Positions 1 to 11,584 of a DNA stretch of 64,000 bases are shown in pieces. The first letter of the stretch is position 1, and every line of letters starts with the position of its first letter. The notes below the pieces were generated by a model that saw nothing but the letters and a program-made list of their open reading frames with translations, was not told the origin of the DNA and did no database searches. The translations under genes were made by a program, and so were the position numbers. Origin of the DNA: Theristus sp. LFF4_11 (taxonomy: Eukaryota > Nematoda > Chromadorea > Monhysterida > Xyalidae); contig JASANC010000197.1 of the NCBI GenBank assembly GCA_030248135.1, positions 62,001-126,000 of the forward strand, read 5' to 3'.

Positions 1-145
1 TCACGCAGTAACTGCATGGCATCGACTCGATGCAATGCCGCAAACTTCGACCGCTGCTTTTTAGGTCTCTACTCAGGCCCGATTTAGTGTTTAGTCCACA
101 ATCGCAATGTTTTCTAAATGTGCTGACCTGACAACCTGTATACAG

Positions 146-1881
146 CGATTGTCAGCTCGTCGAAGAACGTGTCATATTCGACGGACGCGACAGTGCAGAA
201 CGTCTGTTCCAGCAAAACAGCTTCCCGACAAAATACGTCTCTGAGATTGAAGCGTGCGTTCGGACAGCTTTCACTTTTCTTGAACGTTTTTTGTTGCATG
301 ATGGTACATGTACAGTGTACATCTCTTCTTTTCAAAAAGAGAACAACTAAATGCACCCAAAAGGTGCTCCCGAATGACATACACGTAGAAACAAGTGCTA
401 ATGTTCATCATAATTATTTTATTCCCATTTCGCAAACCACAGGAACTCCAATAAAACTGTAAGAATGTACGATGATGATTGTATGATTCGGAGACCTAAT
501 GATGCAGATCTAGATCAAGATTTTCGTGCAGATGCAGATGTTTTTTGGAAACATTTTTTTACACTGCATCGATAATATCTGCACAAACATTAGCATCTAT
601 ACCTTTTTTCCTGTGTGTACTTTTCATAATCTCTGTTTCCACATTGCATTCACATTTTCAGGGACGTGGCCGACGCAGACCGTAATTTCGAGGGTACCAT
701 GGAGATTCTGGCAGACTTGGGCATTGAGGAAGTGTCAATGGCCGACTGCGCCAGTATCGCCTACGTGTGCTCGTTGGTTGGTGCACTGTCTTCGTGATGT
801 CTGTTGACAATGCTCAAATGGAAACGTTTCAATTCAAAGCAGTTTGTTTTTAATTTTCCTGTTTTTCCAGATCAGTGCACGTGCAGCGTACCTCTGTGCG
901 GCCTGTCTGGCGACACAACTGAACCGAATCGGTAAGCCCGAAGTGACCATCGGCATCGATGGCTCCGTTGCCAAGTATCACCCGTCATTCATGCAACTGC
1001 TCGAGTTGAAACTCGAAGAGCTCACCGATCCGAGTATTGAGGTGCGGTGCGTTTGTGACACGTTTCCGAAAAACTGGCTCGAATTTTATTCGTATTGCGC
1101 AAGTTCAGGGTGATCCAACATAACTACAGTATGGCCGAATAAAGGAGGCAGTTCATCAAGGCGGGATCCGTCGCAGACTCTTTTTCAGTTGTCTTTTTCA
1201 AAAATGCAAACTAATTCCCAATCATGTGTGCAACGGGAAAAAAATGAACAGAAGAATAGCGCTGATGACCCGTTAGTTAAAAAAAACGCGTCAAACTTAG
1301 CACACAATTTGATTTCTGAGCGTCTTTTTTCTAACATTCAAAATTCGCGAGCTCCTTGAACCCTGAAAAAAGCTGCCATGTTTAATCGGCCATACCGTAC
1401 ACGCTATTCTTATCGTAATTGTTATCTTATCGTAACTTATCTTACATAAGAATAGGCTTTAGCTCGCTAATTGATTGTTTCGACACCGTGGCGGATTATT
1501 TCTTTCAAGTCATCGATGGTCGCCGGCTTCGAAGCCTACACTGTTTCAAAAGTGCCCCTGGAACCCAAAAGAGTGAAGTCCGGATTTGTGGCTGGCCCCT
1601 CCATTGCACCCCGTCTGCCAATTCAGCGGCCGTCGAGCGTCCACCACTCGGAATCATAAATTAAAAATTGTGTTTTCCGAAGTCGTGTGTTTGCTGAATC
1701 TTCTCAGTTCAACGTTGTTCTCTGCGAGGACGGCAGCGGCAAAGGTGCAGCGCTGATCGCAGCAGTCGCCCACCGAATCGACGCACAAAAGCACGCCGTC
1801 CAGCCGGGTCAACCGACGCCCACAGTGCGATCGGTGCCGCGGTTCAAGCGCCAGTGGCATGTTGATCTACCGCGCGACTAG
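146..1881 (+). CDS. Hexokinase, C-terminal part (5' end lies outside the window)
   Basis: Phosphorylates glucose with ATP, the first step of glycolysis, in the cytosol. Four exons are visible: 146-253, 662-776, 871-1041 and 1708-1881 (stop TAG 1879-1881), giving about 188 residues. All junctions keep phase, including the split alanine codon between the first two exons. The order matches the large hexokinase domain: FPTKYVSEIEA, then ISARAAYLCAA, VTIGIDGSVAKYHP, and the adenosine-binding signature LCEDGSGKGAAL encoded near 1720. The protein ends about 40 residues after this signature, the usual place. The N-terminal half, including the sugar-binding and catalytic Asp region, is upstream of base 1. 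The 666-bp last intron carries a small inverted-repeat element (about 1129-1396). Identification is secure; the paralogue type cannot be told. Confidence 0.93.
1129..1396. repeat. MITE family 1, copy A (in the hexokinase intron)
   Basis: Ends are inverted repeats: TATGGCCGAATAAA at about 1130 and TTTAATCGGCCATA at about 1381-1394. The interior is closely matched by 15465-15717 and partly by 18467-18705. No coding capacity is seen. Just upstream (1107-1118) lies CAGGGTGATCCAA, which resembles the terminus of the mariner-like elements found elsewhere in the window, so this copy may have landed beside an older element end. Confidence 0.8.
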
Positions 1882-4367
1882 ATCTGACATTTGGTGAACG
1901 CGATGAAACGATACTCTCAAAGAACCATCAAAATTTATTTGTTCTCTTAAGTGTGCACGACAATTAATTACGGTTTCAGTTTCGTTTGACGGAATAAACA
2001 AAAAACCCAGAATAATGCACTTGTGTTCAGTTGTGTCGTGTGCATGTGTGTTGTTTGTTGCAAACGTGTGCGTGCGTATATCGACAGCGCAAAAGCGGTG
2101 CTGGCTTACATAGCTGAGAGAGCACAGCATGCTCTGTGCTAGCGCCGGCTCAGTGGGCGTGCGTAGCCTGGCCGCCTATGCGTACTGCAGGCCACGTTGT
2201 GTTCGATCGAGCACACACAGCAAAGCAGCACAGATGTGTGCGCTCTGTGGAAGCACGGCCAAGCACGTGCGCTGCGTGTGTATGCGTCACGCAATGCTGC
2301 TGCCACATTCGTTGCACATTCTACGGATTCATGTCCAGTTGTGTGAACCAGTTGTGAAAAATGTGATTTTTAAACAAAAATAATACGATAAACATTATAG
2401 TTCAGTTGCTCTTGTACGTTTTGTTTCTCTTTGGAGAATTTCGTTTTTGCGTCTACTTTCCTCTCTTTTCTGGTTCAATTATTTCATTCAAAATCTCATC
2501 TGATTTTTTTCAGAATTTTTCAGATTTTCAGCACGGTAACTCTGAACCTCAAAAAAAAGAAAAGTGGAGTTGCGGCGGTTTTGTGTGTATCTAAAATTCA
2601 GGCAGGGTCGCTGCACATGCGCTTGTCGTCCTTTTGCAATTCCCCGCTGTTGTGCCCGTCCCGCAAAGCAACCTGGCTCTCGTGTTTCAGAGCTTCCAAA
2701 TGCACAAACCACAAATGAATATTATCACTCTGTTTCACACTAATGCTTGGCGGAAAACAGAAAAAGCTGCGTTCTTTGTCTCTTTCTTCTGACGCAACAA
2801 ATGCGAACTGTGCCTTTTTGCTGAAAAAACTTTAAAAATAATAGTTTTCTTTTGCAGTAATGGAAGCGCGCTAAAAATACCAGGCAATGTCATGTGATCT
2901 TTTTTGGTGCGTTTCAATTGCACACATTCGGCACGGCGATGCGGGCAAGTCTGCGCAGCTTGATGCACGAAACTTGAATAAACAGTTTGCGCGCTGGCGT
3001 TACGGTTTTTTGCCGAAAAGGTTTTTGCTCGCTCAGCCTGTTCCACTTGGAAAATCAGATTTGTATTTTTACTTTGAACAGATGGATCGATTTTTATGCT
3101 GCAGTTCAAAACTATAATTCGTATTTTAAAACTTTTTTCTCGAAAAATCTGTATTGTTTACATTATTCCGGCGGAATTAATGATAAAAAATAAAAAAAAA
3201 CGTTAGAGTGAGGAACCCGTGTACACGAAATATTAGTATATATTTTCATCGGCTGATTGTAGTGTATCTGTTTTTCAAATCTCTGAAATGTTGTGCACAT
3301 CCCGTGTTTGTTTGTGCGCCCGTGACGTTCTCTGCTCGCACCACTTTTGCTGTTCAACTGTTATTTTTCCCCGCCTGCGAATTTTGCGCTGCTGCGTTAT
3401 GCACAGTTGTATTTTGTACGGTTTTATTTGCGTTTTGGAGCATCTTTCCAGAATAATATTTTTACTTTACAACGAGCATTTTGATCGGTTTTTTGTGTTT
3501 AACGATTTTTCATTCATCATTCAATCGGCAAGTTAAAGAGACCTGAGAAAAATTTGTGTGTGTGTTCTATCTGGTTGGGTTTCCCAAGAACACGAGCGCG
3601 CTTGAAGCTGTGAAAAAAACGGCTAATAAGATTTGCGTCAGCTGACACGCGGTGTGTCCGCTCGTTTTATGCTGCGGTTGTCGTGCGTGCTTGCTCAAAG
3701 TTGCCGTTCGACGGTTTGAAAAAGTTGCTGACACTTTCAATAGTCGATGGTGAACTTCAGTTTCGCATTTTCCAACTGGTATGCGTGCATTTTCGCATAT
3801 TTTGCAAAAGCTGTGGCTTACTGGTATTATTAACGAGATATCAGTGAAATCTTTGGATCTTTCTGTCTTGAATGTTTCAGAAGTATAATTTGCTTGCACC
3901 AGAGCGTGCTTGCATTCACAATTATCGCATTAGTTGAGTTCATTTTCGTCACGTTGGCTCAGTCACGAGATAATCGGCTAGTTGGCACTGGTCGCTCGAG
4001 GCGGCGCAAAAAATACTGCAACAGGGGCACACTACTATATTTATCGCCAGCGCTGGCTCGGTCGAAACTCGCAGACTTTGTTGTCTCCAACAATTCAGGA
4101 CTTGGCGACTTGGCCATAGTTCATGGCTTGCACCCGCTGGCCAACGTTTTCGAAAAGTACAAATTACTCACGTAAAAATATAATTGTACGATGAAAAAAC
4201 TGTGGACATGTGTAAATTACGTGTATATTTACAGTATGTGACACACTTTGATTTTCTTCAAAACTCGTGTGTGTGTGCATAAATAAGAGAAACATTGACA
4301 ATTGACGCAACACCTACCTAATTAAAACTGCCGGTGCTGCTCAAGACAGCGTTGGACACAAAGCGCT
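1882..4367. other. Intergenic, no gene recognised
   Basis: AT-rich sequence with short random open frames on both strands but no conserved protein motif and no run of phase-compatible exons. It must contain the 3' UTR of hexokinase and the promoter and 5' UTR of the next gene (ATG at 4368). I found no convincing RNA gene or repeat here. Confidence 0.5.
1993..1998 (+). terminator. Possible polyadenylation signal for hexokinase
   Basis: AATAAA lies 112 bases downstream of the hexokinase stop codon, the normal spacing. Position and motif are the only evidence. Confidence 0.4.
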
Positions 4368-7300
4368 ATGGACGAAACGCAAGGTAGGTTGAGTTTGTTC
4401 GCTTAAAAACAGCATCGCAACAATTGCAATCAGTGTTCGTGTTTTTTGGCACGTATTTTCAAGCTGTACACAACCTTATGACAATCCAATAATGCGCTTG
4501 AAATCAATCCGCAAAGCACCAGCGGAGCCACCTACTTTCAAAGTACGGAGCACTGAGTAGAGCGTAGCATTTTTCAGAGCAATTACTTGAGCTCAGCGGA
4601 TTGGAGGCGATTCCGGAGGAGGAGGCGACAACGCTGAACACGCCGGCTGCGTCCAGCCTGAACATTGCCGATGAAATGGCGAACAACGACGACTCGCAAG
4701 CAGTCGCTGCGAACGTGCACGCGAGTGAGGCTCTCGTGAAGCCAGTGCTCACGATGCCCGTTGAGTTGCCACCGTCAATCCTGGCAAGCAGCATCACGCA
4801 GCGACTGAAACCAGCCACTGCCGACGAGACGCCAACGGAACTGAGCGACTATGTGAGTGACACCGACCACGGCGAACACGCACGCAACACAACACTTATC
4901 GCACATTAACAATAGTCGGTCGACATTATTTCCAACAGTTTGTTGGAGCGTTCAGCTACCATTGTGGGAGCGCAAAATGTTGCGCTGCCTGAAAAAAACT
5001 TCAATCTACAGGGTGATCCAAAAAAACTACACGATAATAATCGGCTCTAGCTCGCCAACCGGTGGATTGTTTGGAGTGAAATTTTAAACAAGCGTCACAA
5101 AAAGCTTTTTATTTTGTGTTAAAACTTCAGACGAATTGGTCAACCCTGTAATGAATGCGAAGTGAAATGGTGAAAACGTAAAAATTGACTTTTTGGGCCA
5201 AATACAGCACGGTGCGTCTAGCGCACGTCCACCACTCAGCGCTCAAGGAGATGTTTCAGCTTTCTGCTGTGAATTTTTGCTTTTTTTCAAAAAGAACAAC
5301 GCAGGAATTGTTTTTGATATTTTTGCTGGCACGTTTGTCTCTGAAATCACTGTTTTTTTGTTGCAGCAGCCATTAGCCAAGCCACCGAGTTTTTTTTCTG
5401 GTTTTGCTGCATTTTGTGAAAAAAAAGATTGGACAACTGAGCAGCAGGTGTTCTGTGTTGTTCTTTTTGAAAAAAAGCAAAAATTCACTGCAGAAAGCTG
5501 AAACATCTCCTTGAGCGCTGAGTGGTGGACGTGCGCTAGGCGCACCGTGCTGTATTTGGAGCAAAAAAAATCAATTTTTTACGTTTTCACTATTTCATTT
5601 CGCATTCATTACAGGGTGGACCAATTCCTCTGAAATTTTAACACACAAAATAAAAAGCTTTTTGTGATGCTTGGTTAAAATTTCAGTCCAAACGATCTAT
5701 CTGTTGGCGAGCTAGAGCCGATTCTTATCGTGTAGTTTTTTTGGATCACCCTGTATTATCAATTTTTTAGGTTCTGCGACTCACTGCATTTGCACACGTC
5801 GAAAAGAAATTTCAGTTTCAGTCTTTATGTGGCAATTCAAAATCGCCGGAGTGACTCGGCTCTGTTTCGCAGCGCATCACTTTTTAATCAACGCATTCAG
5901 CATTTAATCAACAAGAACATACCCTTTCAGGCTCTGTCAGCAGCTCAATTGGACTCGTATGCAACCTCAGTGTCGTTGGCGCAGCCCCCAAAGCTGGAGG
6001 TCATCGAAGAGCACGAAATCCTCGAGACTGCGCCGCCTTCCATCGTGTCACCGTCCGAGCCTCGACTGTCAACAACATTGAAGGAGCCCGTTGCTGCCTC
6101 TGCTGAGCACTTTGTCTTCGACGATGCTCTTGGTCAGTGACAATGAACGATCCGGGCATTGATCCAGCCTCCAGTAACAACCACTTCTTTCATTCTGTCA
6201 ATCAGTAGCTTTTCCCAAAAGCAACACAATGTAAACAATGACAAAACGAGCACTTAAAAAGACATGCGAAATTCGCGTCTCGTCAGCACGTTCCGCAACG
6301 TACAGTTGCTTGATTTATAAGAAAACGAATCCATCATGGAAATTGTGATCACGTGATGGAGTGCACGTGATCAGTGGTACTGTTAACACATGCACATCAG
6401 GCTGGATAAACGCCAGCCAATACAAATGACGACATGTTCGTTGGAAAGGTGCCACAATGCAATGACGCTGATTTGTTGCAACGCGATAAGTGACGTTTTT
6501 TTAATTAGACTGCGTGGGTTTCATAGTTTTTAGTTGAACTTTTTTGTTGAGCTGTCGAAACTAAAACCCTAGCGAAAACAACGTGAACGACATCGTTCCT
6601 TCATAGACGGCAGCAAACCACGCTGCGAAGTCGCACATGCCCATTTGGACTGTTCCAAAATAGCCTTTCGTCATCCGTCCCATTGCGTTGCAACAAAGCG
6701 ACGGCGTAATCGTAGTATGCAGCCAAACATACTCGATCGAAGCAGTTTTTTATTCAACGCTGATTTTAAAAAAAGTTAGGCTCCAGCGAGTAGCTTTCAC
6801 TTGTTCGCAGTCAGTATGAGCCAAAACTGTCTCTTTAAAGCACAAGAATTTACTCTTTTGTAAAGGTAAAAAAAGCATTACTCACGTCGCTGGTTGGTTG
6901 GCACAGAAGCAAACTACTCTTTAGTTTTTTTTTGTTTTTTGCCTGTTCTGAACGAACTGTCCTGCAAGTTTGGAACTTCTCGATGGGTGCAAATCAGTGC
7001 ATTCGAAAAAAACGTAAATAAGGAGTGCACAATACTAGGTCTCGACGCGATTTCACTGCAACTTTGCTGGTCGTCATCGTCAGTAAAACGGTGGAAGTTG
7101 TTTGCAAATTGACGCAAATTACAGAGCAGTCGCATCACATTTTGTATCGTTGACTGACGATCTCGATTGTTGAAGCGATACCGTGTCGAGATCCAAGACG
7201 CAATCGTTGTTCTGACGAATGTCGGTCGGCCCCTCCACAGTTTTGGCAAACACCTGCCTCCTCACGCTCTGTCACTTCTTTTATCTGGGGAATGGGATTT

Positions 7301-10300
7301 TATTAATTTTTTTCAGACAAAAACGGGAGGGACGGAACGGGTTGTACGGGTTCGTTTTTTCATTCTGCCCTGAAGTGAAAAAAATGCTGTTTTGTTTCTT
7401 GGTTGTTCGCGGCGACGCGGTTCGATTTTAAGTTAAGGTCTTTTTTGAACAACGCTTCTTTCAATTTTTTGGAAATTTGATATTTGAACTAGTACCGAAG
7501 AAGGGGGTGGGGTAAATATGGTTTGAAAAAAGTGACAATCCCGATTTTTTTATAATAATTTTCTTAAATTTTTTAATTAATTAAAAAAATTGTCAAAATG
7601 CCGGAGGAAAATCTGATAGTTGACAAAAATAGATGCAGTCGAACCGCGCTGACGCGCTGGGTTCGAATTTTGCATTTTCGAAACCAATGTAAGATTATTT
7701 CATCTTTTAGACATGACAAAAACATTTTATGAAAACTATTCCTCTTACCCAATTTTTTGCAGCACGTGGATCCAAAAACCAGGACGTGTAGGGCCAGGAG
7801 GCGGACCGAAATGGGGGGTGTTTGTCTGGGTAATCAGGGTGCAGGTGTTTGGGGGGTGTCGAACCGGTTGGTGTGGTTCCGAGATGGCAAAATTTTCCGA
7901 ATGGAAATTGTTTAAAGCTTTTCGCACATATAAAAATCATACATAACAAAAGTTAAGTGAGGACGGATGAGGTCAGGTGCCCTTTTTGCAAAAAAACTGC
8001 AGTGTAGTAGCATAGAACGCATCGTGAATCGTTTCGTGAAAAGTTACGCGCATTACACGTGAATAAACACATTGCGTGCTCTTTTGCACTTTGCAGGTGA
8101 TGCTAGTCGACCACAGTTTTTCCTCGGTAGTCCTGGCACAACCACGGAAGTGGCCACGGCTGCGATCGGCTCTGGTAAATTATTTCAGACACTGTTGATT
8201 TTAACAACTCAACGACAGCTTACTCTTTGGTTGTGTAAAATCATTGCAAAGCTGTAAGATGGAGACTGCGGATCACACGTTGACGCAGGCACAGGGCACG
8301 TCGTGGGCGTGTCGGGTGCTGTCGAGATGTCGGCCACTGAAGCAGCTGCAAGCGCAGCCGAGTGTCAACAGCACGAAGCAGCCACACTCTCGCGTAACAA
8401 CAGCATTGGCACCTGGTCACACTTCAGTCGCATGGACGCGCACGCCGCTGCACACGCACACGTGACATACAATGTTTTCACTTTGTAACCTCACAGAAAC
8501 AAACTGACTAGACGATTTTGTTGCAAAGCGTGGAATAACTTTAGAAGAGTGTCCAGTCGGGGTTTTCTGTTGAAAACATGTTGAAATGCAGAAGAGTTTA
8601 GCGTGAAAAATGAACACCAATGCTAAAAATCATAAAATGAGTAGAGTGTTGCAGGGCCATCAAGAATTTGCCGAGCCGTTGTTGGTTGGCACCGACCATC
8701 GGTTGTCCGAGCCAGCGCTGCCGAAAAGTTTTTCCGAAAAAGGTTTCGGGCGATTCTTCAGAAATGTCAGTTGCCAGTTTCACGTTTCTCTTTGGACAAG
8801 CCGGTTGGAAGTCACAAGAACGCATTCTTCAGATGGGCCATCGAATTTTCGGCAGCACCACGGGCATGTCGAGGTCGGAGTCAGTGGCCTCGATGGACGT
8901 GACAGCGAGCGGCGTGCTCTTTGGGCAGACGGACGTTCGCGATCGACCGAGGCAGTCGAGGGGCAGAGCGGTCGGCAGCTCACGCAACAGCATCAGCTCT
9001 GACGTGTCTGCGCTGCAGCTGTCACGCGCTGCGCCGACGCTCAAATGTAACGCTGCGACGAACAGCCCAGAGAAAACATGATCGCTTGAAAGTGACAGTA
9101 TTTCTTGCGTGAAACACGAGTATGGGGTATGGCCTATTTTTTTAAACGTGTCCCACTGAAATGACGTCATGTGCCACAAAACATGCGCTTGTCGTTCACA
9201 GCAAACCAGACTATCCGTTTAGCCGATTTCTTCCCGTAAACAAATGGTGAATGTCGAATCAGTCACACCAAACTGAAATTTTAGTGCCTGTACTTTGACA
9301 AACGGGCGTTTTTAAATAAAATGACGTCACGTTAGACCGGACACGTTTGAATAAATCCACAATACAATAGCAAGCTGCATCTGTGTGACATGACTGAGTG
9401 ACATGTACTGAACTGAACGATGATTTATTTTATTCGGCAGTGCACCTGCAATGGTATGAGTTTGATTTCAGCGATGACACGACGTAGTCGCCCACCACGC
9501 ATCACAGCACCCACTGGCGCGGTCGTGCCACGCAGCAAACGATTCTTGACCAAAGGCACTGCCGGCTTCTTGCACGCGAAAAACACCAGTGCCATTTCAC
9601 TGCGACCAGCCGAACCGTCGCAAGGTGAGTGGCGCTTGTTTCGCGTTGTTCGTCGCACGTTTTCAAGCCGGCAACTATGCTTTTCGAATCGTGCAGGTCT
9701 GCCATCACCCTGTGGCGAGTGTCCGTATTGCCGCAAGTTTCTGAAACTGGGCCAACTGGGCCCGTTGCCTCCACCGGGTCGTGCGTGTGTCTGTCGCATC
9801 TGCATGATCATCGAGGAAGGCAATCCGAATGTGCCGCAGAGCATGCTGCACAAGCAGAATGCTGCACGCAAAACATCAAAGGGCGGCACTGGCAGTACGT
9901 TGCTTGTTTGCGCACTCACTACCACATGTACACTCGAACGAAACACTTCACAAAAATATGCATGGATTTTTTTTGGATAGACCAATTTCCACGCAATTTT
10001 CTGTTGAATTCTCTTTTGTTTGAGTGTTGCTTGCTGTACAACGTTGTGAGTTTTAGTCTTTTTCATGCAATTCAATGTTTCGTTCAATTTTCAGGCCGCA
10101 AACATTCGCATGGCGCCACTGGCCATCGCCACCACCATTTGGCGGCACAGTTTGGCCTCAGTCGGGTGCCCAATGATTTTGGCATGTTCTGCAGGTTTGT
10201 TTGTGCGAATAATGCAGCTCGTGTATGGCCATTGCTGGCACACCGAGGTCTGACGGTGCTTGCTCGCGTCAGTTTTGGTGTTTGCTTTCAGTCAGTGCAG

Positions 10301-10665
10301 CCAGATGAATGTGTCCGGCCAGTCCACGGACACGGCAGGGCGTCTGTCGGTACGACCACCCGCTGGGCCGCAGGTTGGTGTGCCCGTGCAACAGCAGTAC
10401 CCAGTGCCGGTGCAGGTTGATGTGTTCGTTGATGCAGGTCCGTGCTTCCCACACCAGTGCTGTTCAGGCAGTTTGCAGTTCCAGTTTCAGTTACAAAGTT
10501 TCAGTCAGTTTTTCACGCAATTCTGCTTCGTTTCCAGGACGCACGGGTTTCGTCAGTCCATCAGAGCAGCACAGCATTGACACAAGCATTGAGTCGTTGA
10601 TCATTGGTGCACCGCAGCACCACGGCAGAGAGCTCTCCGTGCACCACGTATGTATGTTAGGATGA
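4368..10665 (+). CDS. Hypothetical 570-residue protein with two cysteine clusters
   Basis: Eleven exons join in phase: 4368-4383, 4578-4852, 5931-6132, 8097-8174, 8259-8461, 8833-9046, 9472-9624, 9697-9894, 10095-10194, 10292-10437 and 10538-10665. The start is a short exon MDETQ; the next exons are acidic and rich in Ala, Ser and Thr. Around residues 386-416 there are two tight clusters, CGECPYCRKF and ACVCRICMII, six cysteines in CxxCxxC and CxCxxC spacing, which suggests metal binding. A histidine-rich stretch (GHRHHHL) follows, then a Gln/Val/Pro-rich tail. No signal peptide or membrane segment is seen. I do not recognise the family. The end is less sure: a good donor (GTATGT at 10648) precedes the stop, so more exons may follow. 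Introns hold a 745-bp foldback element (5009-5753) and a MITE (9125-9366). Confidence 0.6.
5009..5753. mobile_element. Foldback DNA element with CAGGGTGATCC ends and TA target sites
   Basis: A nearly perfect inverted repeat: the left arm (about 5009-5304) is matched in reverse by the right arm (about 5448-5753), around a loop of roughly 140 bp. The ends are CAGGGTGATCCAAAAAA and its complement, with TA on both sides, as expected of Tc1/mariner-type insertion. No transposase frame is present, so it is non-autonomous. It lies in intron 2 of the unknown 4.4-10.7 kb gene. Confidence 0.85.
5771..5900. repeat. Probable MITE family 3 fragment
   Basis: Begins GTTCTGCGACTCACTGC directly after the foldback element and contains AATTCAAAATCGCCGGAGTGACTCGG, matching 10682-10872 and 40299-40482 in outline. 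The right end is diverged, so the boundary is approximate. Confidence 0.45.
6133..8096. other. Long intron of the 4.4-10.7 kb gene
   Basis: 1964 bases between phase-matched exons 3 and 4. I see AT-rich sequence, a short GGGG-rich stretch at about 7780-7860 and no supported gene on either strand. An additional small exon cannot be excluded. Confidence 0.4.
9125..9366. repeat. MITE family 2, copy A
   Basis: Imperfect terminal inverted repeats: AAACGTGTCCCACTGAAATG on the left and, reversed, the sequence around GGACACGTTTGAATAAATCC on the right, each next to TGACGTCA. The body (AATCAGTCACACCAAACTGA and onward) is almost identical to 50236-50473 and, in reverse, to the interrupted copy at 15310-15797. 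Non-coding; inside intron 6 of the unknown gene. Confidence 0.8.
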
Positions 10666-11584
10666 ACTGATCATTTCGTACGGTTCTGCGACTCACAGAG
10701 CATAAATCGGTAATTTGTTTCACACCAAATGGCGCGGAAATTCAAAATTAGTAAAGTGATCCGAGTTCTTGAAGTGCAACCTTCTTACTTGAGGCTAGTA
10801 AGTTGCCACATCAAGTATGAAAGTGTGAACTATCCGTTCCACGTATGTAGAGCGCATTGAGTCGCAAAACCAAAAAAATAGATAGTAACTGATCATTATA
10901 CAGCTTGTTCAACAATATCGTCATTTTCATTTACCCGGACAATTGAACTCCTCGCGAAAGCTCGCTAAAACTCAAAAGAATCACATTGCCATAATCTAAA
11001 AAAAGTTTTTTAGCTGGGCAAAAACATGTATTGTTGTGTTTGAACAAACCTGAAGAGTATTCTGTTGTAAAAAATGAGAAAATTGCACCCCTGCCACAAC
11101 TGACAAAAACGCACGTGTCTCACGGCATTTTTGGCACACTTCACGTAATGGGAAGTTTTCTCAAAAACGTTTGTTATTTTTCAAGCGAGTCCGGGCACAC
11201 AGCAGCTCTGGAAATGAAATGTACGCACTTATGAATTTGCGACGCTCGTGCGTGCTTGTCACTTCATTTATCAGAAACTCCGTTGATCTTTCTGAAAAAC
11301 AACAAAAAACCAGTAAACACCTGATTCTATCTGCAGTTTCTGACCGTGAAGACGCATTCATTTTTTTGGCAAAACTAGCCTTCTGTTCAGTCAGTTGCAA
11401 TATATAAACGTGAACGCTGAGCGTCACTGATTTCACCAAAACATAGTTTATGTTCTTCTTCTGTTGTTATACCATTTCACCAAGTTTTACCATGCAGAAG
11501 AAAAGCGAAACCCTGCCGATATTGTGGACTGGTAATTTGACTTGCAAAGTAAGCAGCTTTCTGGTTTGCCCAAGTGGATCTGCT
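10666..11584. other. Intergenic spacer with a MITE
   Basis: Holds a family-3 MITE (10682-10872) and AT-rich sequence leading to the MARCH gene. An open frame continues upstream of the chosen MARCH start at 11585 to about 11450, so the 5' UTR boundary here is uncertain. Confidence 0.4.
10682..10872. repeat. MITE family 3, copy B
   Basis: About 190 bp bounded by GGTTCTGCGACTCA and, at the other end, TGAGTCGCAAAACC, an inverted terminal repeat. The interior GGAAATTCAAAATTA and AAAGTGATCCGAGT motifs recur in the copies at 40299-40482 and 28353-28460. Confidence 0.65.

Noticed and set aside
8762..8832. Earlier acceptor for exon 6 of the 4.4-10.7 kb gene
   Set aside because: Using CTTCAG at 8761 breaks the phase to the following exon; the acceptor at 8832 keeps it.
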